Shown here one piece after another: positions 21,401 to 33,400 of a stretch of 64,000 nucleotides of DNA. The notes beneath the pieces were generated by a model. It worked only from the letters and a program-made list of their open reading frames with translations, was not told the origin of the DNA and searched no databases. The stretch covers positions 266,091 through 330,090 of the forward strand of contig VWZL01000879.1 in the NCBI GenBank assembly GCA_013396915.1, in the 5' to 3' direction. Origin of the DNA: Stercorarius parasiticus. Taxonomy: Eukaryota > Chordata > Aves > Charadriiformes > Stercorariidae. Every line of letters starts with the position of its first letter. The first letter of the stretch is position 1. Position numbers and translations under genes: made by a program.

Positions 21401-24400
21401 AGCGGACAATTTATTTCTGGTACTATAGATTAAGTTAAACGTTACATACGGATTCCAGTGTTCTTTGGAGATCTTGTATAAACTGCCAAACATAATTGGT
21501 AGAATTTTATCAATGTTCTCCTCAATCAGGCTAAGAATATATTCATTATTCCAGAAGTACAAAGCTCTTTCTGCAACCTGAAACACAAAGTTTAGGGGTC
21601 AACAACCACAAAAGAAATTACTACAAGTTTTGGTGTTTTTTTTTTTTTTAATGTTTGTCTTTTTTTTTTTTACCTGAAAATGTGAACTTGACACAGATTT
21701 GGATATTTGCTTAAATAAAGGCTCTTCTATTTTTTTGAATTGTGTCGGTTCTATTACATCTAAGATTTCTTCAATTTCACCTAAAAACATTACCTGTTTG
21801 TATAAAAGAAATATATCAAAAAATGTGAGAATGTTTTAGATTGCTATTATAAACAGAAACAAACAAAATACAGCTCATACATTAGTCATGAATCCTGCAA
21901 GGAACAGGGTATGTAATTACAATGCATTAGACATCCATCAGTTCCAGCTGCCAGGTTACAGCTCTCATCTTGGATTTCTTCTTTTGTGTAATTGCTCTAA
22001 ACACTTCACAGAACTGCTTCAGCAGAATATGGTTTTTTACAGTGAAAAAAACCACACTAAAACATTTTATTTCTTCAAGAATGGCTGCAGAGGTTACCAT
22101 TATCTGCGATCTCCAAAGTAGCTTCTGAAGTGATAAATAGTTAATTCCCGGTTTAGGTTACAACCAGCAGAACAACAGGCAGGTGGCACAGGAAAATTTA
22201 ACACCACTCACAAAACCAGGACAACAGCATTAAGGGACTCCACTTTTAAAGAGCGATTGGGAGGCGGGATGTGGTGGCATTAATCAAGCTCCTGATTTTT
22301 ATACTCATTTTCACTGCATAGAAATGGGGGGAAAAAATTAATTACCCAAGACCATTTACAGTTATTTTTCTATTACAGAAAAAGAACATATGTATGCTTT
22401 ACTAGATGCTTACTCCGCATCTCGATTGCTAAGCCTGTATCATGTTGCAGATGACTATCTCCAACCTGGTCTACACCTACTAAAATACTTCTCACCTCGG
22501 AAAATTGTTTCTCTATACAATATCTTAATTAGAATACAACTTTTAATATAGTTTTAACATAGTAACACCATTGTAAGAACAGACGTACAAAACAATTGCA
22601 TTGAGTTGCATGAGAGAAATGAGCAACTCAAGAAACTTCAAGAACTGAAACTTTTCTGCAAGATTAAGGTGTATCAACCTGCCACACTACATTTTACATC
22701 ACAGCAGACTCAAGAAGGAAGAGACAAAACCAACCTCTTTCTGACTGCAAGTTTTTGGCCAAAATTTGAGCAGTCCTCTGATTACCTATATTAAAAATAC
22801 AAACAAGTTAAAACAGAACAAGTTTCTATTACATATTTGATAAGATTAAAAAAAAAGTACTAGTTGGCTTTTCCTTACCCAGAGGTTCAATGAAAACTGA
22901 ATACAGCTAAATGTAGTTCCACTGAAAATAAATGCTGCCTCATCTCATTTAAACATTTCTCTTCTTTAGCTTATCAAAATAATTTAGCCCCTTATCACCT
23001 CACCAGTTGATTATTTGTTCACACTCCGCTTCCATCCCAGTACATACACTAATTAATAGGACGCTGATAACACCGTAAGTATCACAAAATGGAGTTAACC
23101 CCCCTGTAGCTAGATTTCCCAGAATATTTTCTCTCTTCTAACTCATCCACACTTTGGGGAATGCCTGTCTTGGTAGCAAGGTTTGAAGCCCGAAAGCAAG
23201 CGGTACGCGCTGACTGCACAAACAGCACTAGAGAGAGGAGTCATGGCCTCTGCCACTTCCTTTTTTTCTTTTAGCATTTGAAATGTTAAAGACTGGAAAC
23301 TGAAAAAAAAAAACAAACAACAACCACACAACAAAACAACAACAACAACAAAAAAAACCAACACAAAACCCCACAGATATGAACTTACAGAGAAAATATA
23401 TTCCAGTATCTACACTGGAAACTATCTTACACAAGACTGGAAAAAACCTTCAGGAAACTTAATTAGAAAGCACAGCCCCCAAGAGGCAGGGGAGGGGGGG
23501 GACGGGACACAACAAACAGCAGCTGGAGGCCTGTTTCCTAGAAACAAACATCTGACATGGCATCTCATTTACAAAATTAATGCTGGCTTAAAAAAAAAAA
23601 AAAAGAAAAGCGGCACTCTAACTGTATGTTTCCTAAGCAGAAACATTCTCAGAGCCTTACAAACTTCAATTCTGAGGAAAGGACCTCTATTTTTTGTGGT
23701 ACAACAGCACCTATTTGATCATATCCAAGTGTAAAACTTACTCAACTATTTGAATACCTTCCATATTTGATTTTTGTCATGTTGATTTTTTTTCCCCCAG
23801 CTTCCCAGCAGGCTGTTTTATTCATAACTATGTGCACTATCAAAAGTGACTTTCCAGAGGAAAAGTTAATATGATTTTAAATGCCCACAAGTCTTTATCC
23901 TAGGATACACGCATATCCTGCTACTACAAAACTGAATGTCACTTCAAGTGACACTGAGCAAAATGCAGAAACCTCAGGCAGCTGGTAAAGTCCTATGCTC
24001 AAATCCACAAGAAGAAAGCAAATTACGTGGGAAGAACAGATCCCTTACAGATCCTCGACCCTACAAGTTCCACCCAGCTGGCTGAATGCTCCAGACAACT
24101 GAAATACCAACACCATCACCTGACACCCGATGAAGGAGCAGGAGGCCTGGGTCAGCCCACACAGGTGGCAGTTTTGCAGCCTGGCCCACAGCGGCAGAGC
24201 TCCCTCCCTCCTGGCCATGGGCAGAGCAGGAGGAGAGCTGGGGCAGACACGGCTCAGTGATGGGGCACAGAGATTGTGAGCCCCCCACCACCAGTGATCG
24301 GGCAAGTCCTTCGCTCACCCGCTTCTCCTCCACCCTTGGGGAGTCACACTTGTGTGAATTAATTACACTTGTTTCTCTAGAGTCACAATTTAAAGCAGTC

Positions 24401-27400
24401 TATGTAAATACATTTTAAATTTAGGGCCATTTTCTGTTAATTAGCTTGTAGCTGAATGACTCAGTTATATACTATTGAGATTTTGTATCTTTTGAGAACA
24501 AACCCAAACATTTACAGATATAATCGCTCATTCTGCTGACACCTTCCCTTCCCCCAGAACAAAGCAAGCCAAAAAAACTTCACACGAGCACATTTGCCAA
24601 AGAAAAGCTGTGAGAACCTACCATACTCCCCTAACTGAAGCATGAATTTACTGGTCTTGAAAGCATAAAATTGAGTTAGCTGGAAGAATCCAGTTTCCAG
24701 CACTTGTAAGAGTGTTGAATATACTTCGCTACACAGACTCATATTCTCAATTGATAAAGAAACAGCATATTCTGAATACAACAGTGCAGACCTCACCAAG
24801 ATACCTGTTCCTTGCTCCTCAGAGTTTCCATCTTGAACTATGCTTTCCTCTTAAAAAGATGATAAATGCACATTTATGTTCACAGACTTTATTCAAAGAA
24901 ATATTCAACATGAATTCAGATCTGAAATCCTGCTGCTCTTACTACACAAAACTCTTAAGATCAATAATTCTTCCCGAGCTATAAAATTCCCATAAAGTTG
25001 ACTTAAAACAGTAGGTACCTGCTAGAAAACATATCTTACGTACAAGGACTGCATGTTTAGCCCACTTTCTTCAACGTAAAGGCTATTGCACTTAGCAGGG
25101 TTAGGTAACAAACTCTTCTTGTCAGCTCTGCAAACATCAGGACTGACCTAAGGCAGGCTACCATAGTTACAAGAGCTCGGACTGAACGTCCTCTAAATTG
25201 ACCCTGAGTGACAATTCCTGCCAGAAAAATAACAGTAAGGTACTCGTGAAGACAGACTTCTGATGGAGTTCTTAAAATATTACTTGACCTAAAGCCAAAA
25301 AAAATTCCAAATGCTATCTCATCAGTTGCCCCAAATTTTAACGTTTACTTTTCAAGCATTTCAGAAAGTTTCTTAAAAGTTTCACTTCCTATCATCGTAC
25401 TAACTTTATAAAGCCCATTTTACTACACGGTCAGAGTAAGGACCAAAGCAAGCACAGGCAGTGACTCTGCAAAGAGTTCTTGTATCTTCTCCATTCTGAA
25501 TTCATCTTTTCTGATTAAGAGGCAACCAGAATTGTATATACTATAGCCCAGGTGAAGTCTCAGAATTGCCCTGTGGCACTCCTACTTCAAAAGCCCTGTC
25601 GCCTTCACTTCTAAGTTTGGGCTTGGATCCTGCATCACTGTTCTGTAAATTCACACCAGGAAGTTCTGGCTCTGTCACATTGTCACTTCATTCAATCTTG
25701 CAGGTTTTTATGTAATACTACACATTTTCTGCTCACATGTCAACTTTAACTGTGAAAATGCCTGGGTTGTTTTATCGCCTGGCTCAAGGAATAAGGCTTA
25801 TGCAATTCCTTTCTCCTCACCCAACAAAATAAGTTTTTACTGCCCAGTGTATCTGGCACCACCACTGCAGTATGGGGGAAAGAAGCAGCTTCAAGCAGTC
25901 AAAGCAAATGTATAGACAGTCAAGTGAACCACCTTCCACCACCTACAGAATAACTTGTTTTCTGATAAGGAACACCAATACCTAAGTGGCTGTGCAGAAA
26001 ACAAGCTTCCACTGAAAGACTGGTGAAGATCTACGTTGTTTCCACAAATCTGCTTATCTTTTTTCTTTGTAGAAAAATTTACATTTTGCATAAGCTCGTC
26101 GTTTTTCCGTCACAAAAAGGGATATTTAAATACCAACATAACCTTAACAGAAAGATTTCTGATTGTCCACCTAAAACCAGTTTCTGTTCTAGCTGGTCTG
26201 ACATCAGCCTGTGGCCCTGTGAGCTGCTGCACTGCCCTGAGCCCACGTTCTTCTGTACAGGCTTTGCCAGAGCCCTTGCATGAACCACTGCAAACCCCTT
26301 TTTAGCTGAGCTGTCAATATGTATCATGGGAGATTCAGTCTGGCAAAAGCCACTGACGCCTGAAGCACCTGTATTCTAACGGCCAAGAGCCACCCCAGTA
26401 ACTGAAGAGACAGAACAGAAACATCGCATTTGGAATTTCAGAGTTCTTTCTGTCTAAACGAAGTGCTGTTATTCTTTCCAACTTTTATTTTGGGAATGTT
26501 TATTCCCTGAAATATTTCAGCTTTATGCAGTGTCTAGGCACAAGCCATCAGCACCAAAAATACTGAAGTTTTAGTTCTTATCAGGAAGGAATACAGTTGT
26601 TAGATGCTTTCTCAGATGAGGTCATTTACGTGGTACCAGTGGTTCAAACTTTTATTTAAATTTGTGCTCTATCTTGGTCACAGGTTGGAGATAACTGTAT
26701 TTTCAAATCCAGAATTTTCTTAACTGTCCTAGATTTTAAAAATTTTTTTTTTAAAAAAATGCCTGCGGATCATTAATCAAAATAGCACACTAGCACTTCT
26801 ATACAATTGTAGCAAGTTACACTGAGATATTTAGTTGAAATTAAAAATAGAAGAACATTCAACTGAAAAACACTTACAGGCTCTGTTAAAGTTGTATCCT
26901 TTTCCAGGAACTGTACAACACAATAGGCCAGCTAGAATGTAAGTCATATGATTATTTAGGTTAAACAGACATTGTTTAGACATCGCAGCATAACTAAATA
27001 TCACAACTTATAATGGAAGCACTTCAGATCTCAGGGGAAGGAGGGGACGGACACAGATGGATGAACGACAACCCAACCCACAACACCCCTACACAGCCAT
27101 TTTAAATTCTTCCAAACTAAACACAACAGCAATTAAAGTGGCAAGATATACAGGCCTGCTCTACCTTACAAAAACTTCCTGCATACCAAAAACCTTCTTT
27201 TTTTTTTTTTTTCATCCTAGAAGAAAGTTCCTTTTAAGCTCGACAGATATTTCCCTAACTCAGATCCAACATCCAAACATATTTTTCCTTAACATCCATT
27301 CCTGTATTAACATTACAAAGCTATAATTTTCAAACATCTATATTGGGGTAAAAAAGGTGTTACTTTCAGTCAAAAAAAAGAAGTTTTAAAACAGGATTGA

Positions 27401-30400
27401 CTGAGCACACATTGCTCAAGTACTAGACATCCAAAGCATGCAACATTCAGCGCTAAGATTACAGGTGAAATAACTTTAACGCATTTCGTGGCCACAAGAG
27501 ACCAGGCAGCATCTGTCCAGCTGTGTATCCTGCCCCCAGCAGAGCCCAACAACAAATGCACGTGGAAGAGTGCATGAGGTGGGGGAAGCACAAGGTGATG
27601 AAGTCACCCACGTGCTCTCCCAGCCTCCAGTGATTTCTGTCCAGGGGTCTTTGCAGGCCAGACTGTGATACTGTGTCTTATATACTGACTTATTGTTTAG
27701 TTACTTAGCATATAGTTAAGAAACTAAACTAGCATACCTCTGTCCAGTACAGAAACCATACAATAACCGTATGACTAACGTAGTTGCAATCATGGATTCC
27801 ATTAAGACTGATTTTAAGAAGTCACAGTATTTTTCATCACATTCATTTTCATTACAGGAAAGACAAAAATTACTTACATGTAGAGCACGTATCTTTCAAT
27901 ACTTACAATGCTTGAATTCAAGCATTACCTTTTTTTTTTAATCTGTTATCCCAAAGCAGATAATTACAATGCTGTAATTACAACATATCTAATTTATTTC
28001 TTTTACCCTTAGGCTAAGGATGCATATGTGTAGATTCAAAAAAAAAAAATGAATGTCACACATTAATCTCATAAAATCCCATTATATATATATTGTATAG
28101 TAATGCTTTATTATTTGAGACACAAAGACTCAAACTTAATTCAGTTTTAAGGCTCTAAGGGTAGACTAAACTTGTAGTGTAGCAACAAAGCAAGAACGCC
28201 ACTCCTGACCACAAAGCAGACTTAATGCTGGATTACACTTCAGGGTAATATGAAACCAGAACAAGGCTGAAAGTGCACATGGCACTAGTGGTTTATGAAG
28301 GGATAGATGAGTAGCCTGGTCAGCAAACCAAACGCTACTTTCAGCAACATGGTACAGCTGAATTAATAGGACCCTTTCACATATCAATGAACCAGATTAA
28401 AAAATATCATAGAAAAAAGGACAGCTTGCTGTTCTGAGCTACTACACCTTTGGCATGTGACTGGTGCCTTCCGTACCACTGACTCATTCCATGGAGCAGC
28501 CTATTGCATAACAATAAACCAAAAACACAAGTGGTTTAATGAAATTAAAACTTTATATGAAAATCAGGAATTAACTAAGCTCTTGACTTGATCCTGTTTG
28601 TAGGCTGTATAGTCATAATGATTTCACTTAATTAGAAACTCATTTCCTTGTATCTTTAGTCTGTAAGGAGCTGTATTAGTGAGCTAAATTAACAAAGCAA
28701 GGTTTTAATTAGCAACAGCAGAATTACTTGCAAGTTTGCATCAAATGTATTCAACACTCAAGTGCTGTATGTCTGGAAAGGATATGCATTATTCCTCAAA
28801 TAAAATGCTGAATGTCTGTGCAAAGTATAAGAATGGAAGTCAAATGAAGAACTAAAGTGTTCTGACAGCGTGTCATGGATCTACATAATTTCTAGCTGAT
28901 CCAGAGAGCTACTATGCATTTCTGCCATTTATATCCAACACTCTCTTCCCCTCCCCATCACTGCGATGGTTTTAGAAATGAAAAAAAAAAAAAAAGCACT
29001 TCTGAAATAAGTACCTGGCCATACTCAAGGTCCCTTTATACGCAGCATTTAGGTTACATAAAGGAAGTGATAACAGAACAAGGTCCTGGGATTAAATGAA
29101 GCTTAAAGTGTGACAAGACTAGCAAGCAAAAAAGCTTCCCACTTCAACTGACAACGACTTTGACTCGCTGTTATATTCTTTCACTTTTAATATACACTAA
29201 ATATTTACCTCAAAATTAACATTTAGACATAAAAGATCTTAACAGATCTTTTTGAATTTGCAAATATTTTGGAATATTGATACTATACCACATACTGCTT
29301 TAAATTTCAATCGTTTCAAATACAAATACAAAAAACCCCACCACTCTTAAAAATAGGCAAAAGCTTACCTGTGCATGAAACAAAGCTAATCCCTTTGCAG
29401 TATGCATGGGAATCAGAACTTTCATAAGGAACTGTTTGTGTTCTGCTTTCAGTGGCAGTGCAAAACCATTGATAATACTGAAAACATGAATAAGCAGGAT
29501 TTATTTTAATTAAAAAATAATTTTTTCCTAGCAAGTCAATAATTTTTGTAAATTCAAAAGATACTTCATTCCTGATTCAATTTCTAAACCTGATTATTTT
29601 GAAGCCATAAAATAGCTCTGCATATGCACAACCATTACAGTGCTGGTATTGTGAAAATTTAGACTCTTAGCAGGAATACCAGAGAACTGCAGCATAAGTC
29701 AAAAAATACTCATTAGACAAGCTGGATTATTTTTATTGTGGTATCCATTAATTAAAACATCTACAGTAAGTCTTGCTATCTAATTGTAAAGCTCAGACAG
29801 ATTCATCAGGAGGCTGATCCATTTCATACCCACAATCAATAGCAACTTGCAGAGAAAAAAAAAAAGAGATGGCATAAAATTTTGAACTATTTTAACAGTG
29901 CGGTTTGAACATTTGTTTTGAGATTGTGGAACAACTTTTCCCTCCAAAAACAAAGTTAGAAAGTTGTCTCATTGATTCAGTAATGAGTTGATGAGTCATA
30001 GAACAGACAGAAGTCCTTCAGGAAGAGGGTGGGATTCACCCCCCTCTCCCTTACATTTTAGATAAATCTGTGAAAATAATGGTATCACTTCCACTCGATT
30101 TGCATGAAAATTTGTTACACAATACTTTCACAATGTTTAGATTTTCAGTTAGACCAGTAATATTTATAACATTTTCTACTGTGAAATATATGTGACCGCT
30201 TTGGAAAAAACAGTAAAATACTACCACAAAAAAACTTCAAAGTTAAAAATTAAATTAGTGAAATAATGTCAAAAAAGACAACTAAAAAACCCGAGCACTT
30301 ACAAGGCCTTCCTGAATAGAATTTAAAGAGAACCAGCCTGCTGAAGATTAAAGCATTTCATTCAGCATGAGGGCAAAAGTTAACATTCATTTTCTGAATC

Positions 30401-33400
30401 AAAGAACGTCATCTCTCAAACATAAGATAAGCAAGAGTAGATATTCCTAACAAACAACGACCCTTGAGAAACACTTTGCCAGTCATCTTTTAAAATTTGC
30501 ACCGAAGGAGAATAATTTATACTCTATATCCTAATTTGATATTCACATGGTAACCCAGACAGTATTAGATTATATCAGTGACTGCACTTCATCACTCATT
30601 ACTGTAATAATTCTCTCCCCTCCCTCCATTCCCAGAGCAAGAAAACGGAAGCAAACACCCACAATAACATTTTATATTTTTTCTGTGTCAGATCAAACTT
30701 ACCTTCCTAATATCTCAAGAAGTTCAGCAACACCATTGAAGTGCTCTGTTTCATATATAAACCTGTTACAAAAAAGACAACCATCAAAAAATCGAAAAAG
30801 GATCAGAGATTCCAAAGAAATAATCTCTAATAAGCTTCAAATATTTGTAAGCCAGATCACAGACCAAACCCAGGTCTTTTATTTCAGGAATAGATCACTG
30901 CAGATCCAGACCACGAATGCAAGATCAAACATTCCTCAACTTAATCACACACACACATATATATACACACACACAACATACCTGAGGAAAATGTTGTTAA
31001 TCTGTTTCCTGATGAATGCTCTTAAACCGAGGAATTTTCCATAAATTCGATGAAGAACTGTCTTTAGGAAATCACGTTCTCGTGGGTCTTCACTATCAAA
31101 GAGCTCCAACAACTTTAAAAATTAAATTGAAATGTATTACTTTTGAAAGACTTACATTTTGTTATGTTACTAACCATTACTAACCAATTCAAGTTTTATC
31201 TTTAATTTACAAATTTACATTAGAAAAATTAGAATCAGTTCAACCAAAAAAATTGTTTGGTTGCCAATATTATATTTTCAAAATTAGATTTAATAAAGAT
31301 GATTTTTTTTTTCTAAAATTAAACTCAGTAGCTTCATTCCCTTCAAAGGTCTACATACAACAGATATCAAAGCCATTTCAACAACTGTTACACTATCAAA
31401 ACAAAAATGACATTGTGAGAATGAGATTATCAAACCTTAGGTAACCCTTGGTCTTTAAGAAATAAGAATGAATCAAGTCTGTGTCAGTTATTTACAATTT
31501 CTTAATTAAAATCCTATACTACTCATCTCAAAAAGCTACTTGTGTCTTGAAGGTTAAGCAAAAGCATAATACTTTGCAGACTCATTTTGCAGGATAAGTG
31601 GATGATAAGGCTCATGCACATTTCCTCAGGGGGAAAAGAGGGAGAGATACATTTAACAGAATGATAATGCATTAAAAATGAGCCGTTGGTGGAAGAAAAA
31701 AAGAGGAAAAAAAAAAGTCACTGAAAGTAGAAGTTGGTTCATTTCTGTCTAAATCTGCCATCAATATTCCCTGCCCCCCGCCCTTTATTCAAAAAAAACA
31801 AAACAAAACAAAAAAACACCACACCTTTCACACACCCCCACCCCTTTTTTCCTCTTACATATTCTGGGTGATGAACATGTTTGCTTTTGTTTCTATACAA
31901 GAAATTTCACAATTAATGATTAAATGGTGGTGGGGGGGTACTGTGTATAAAATAAGCATAAGATACGTAATTATTAACTGATTCTCTACTAATACAGACT
32001 AAATGCTGCAATAAGTTAGCAAGGTTTTCCACACATTTTTTTTCATAGAAAATTTTCCAAGGACACAGAAAAGACCATACTCACTTGAAGACATCAAAAG
32101 TAATTCCAATCCCATTGCAGACCATTATTTTAGTTTTGGGATTTTTTTTCCTGCATGCCCAAGTGAGAGCATATTCGGAAACGCTGACTGCGCTAAACAA
32201 GTCCATAATTTAGCTCAAGCAGTCGCTACAGTCTCCTGCTCAGTGCAGGTCTGCAAGGTTGGGTATGTCTACACCAAGCAGCATAAGGGACTGGAAACAG
32301 CGGTTCAGGAACTTTGTTCGGGCTCATTTCATTTTTATATTTAGAAGGAATTTCTCAGGGTCACTACTGCACTTTTTTCCATATATAGCTAGCTGTTCAT
32401 TGCATTGTCTTTCTCGTACTCCAGAGAAAGATCAAGTGAAATGTCAGGAACTGAAACACTGCAACATGGCTCTTAAGAACCATGGGTCAATTAGTAAATT
32501 GGATACCCACGGCCAGCAGTGGCTTCAGGCCTAAATTTTGTGGGAAAATTGAATAAAACAGAGAAGAAGGAAACACCTGTAAAACAAGAACAGTAAAACC
32601 AAACAAGTGGAAATTAAATGTAGTCATTGAAGGTGGGGAGGGAAAGCATCCATCTATGTTTTTACTTTCCATTGCTGTACTATGACAGCCTGCCACCACT
32701 CACTCTGCAGATACTGAGCTTTTTCTTTACAAACAAGTATTTTGACATGGTAGAAAAAGTCCCCACCGAGTTAACCTTGGACAAAAAAATGCTATGGTAT
32801 TCTACAGCCTAATTCCTTGAGAAGTTATATTTAAAATGAAATCTCACTTCACTTTCTTGCTCATAGTTATTTTGTATGGTGAAGCATGATTTTTTCTATG
32901 TACTTTCTTACTTGGTTGTCTTTCTGATGTTAACACACGATAGTAAAGAGAACTACACTACCTACAAGTTAGCAGATGTTGGAACACATTTCTGTACAAT
33001 AAGTACATGAGCTTTTTACAAGAAAAAAGTTTGCTGTTAAGTTTTCCCATGATAAATCTATGAAGAAAAAAACAAACATAAAAGCACTGCAATTTAATCA
33101 GCACGTTGTTGATATGACGGGAACTAAGCTACAAATCACTAAAAACACACCTTCTATTTACAAATTACAATTATGTTGCACTGCAAAACACTAAGGTTGA
33201 TATCTGAAAATAACGTGTTTCTGAAGTTATTATTTGCATACAGCCTGTGAGGTATGATATGCTGTTTATTTAGTGTTTGGCAGAAACCACTGTTGGAATA
33301 ACTAAAATTTAACCCTCAGTCAACATGAAAGCTTTCGTATCTCCTTAGCTGTACAGTCACCTAATAGGTTAAGCTTGAGAGGTGATCTTTAAATCTGGGC

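Noticed and set aside
28080..28100. TATA-like AT dinucleotide stretch as a promoter
   Set aside because: Short TA run in AT-rich intron 7 with no neighbouring promoter elements; a chance match.
30547..31044. 165-codon + strand open frame
   Set aside because: It is the antisense of PPP2R5A exons 5 and 6 and their intron, including the microsatellite read as repeated TH. No protein signature.
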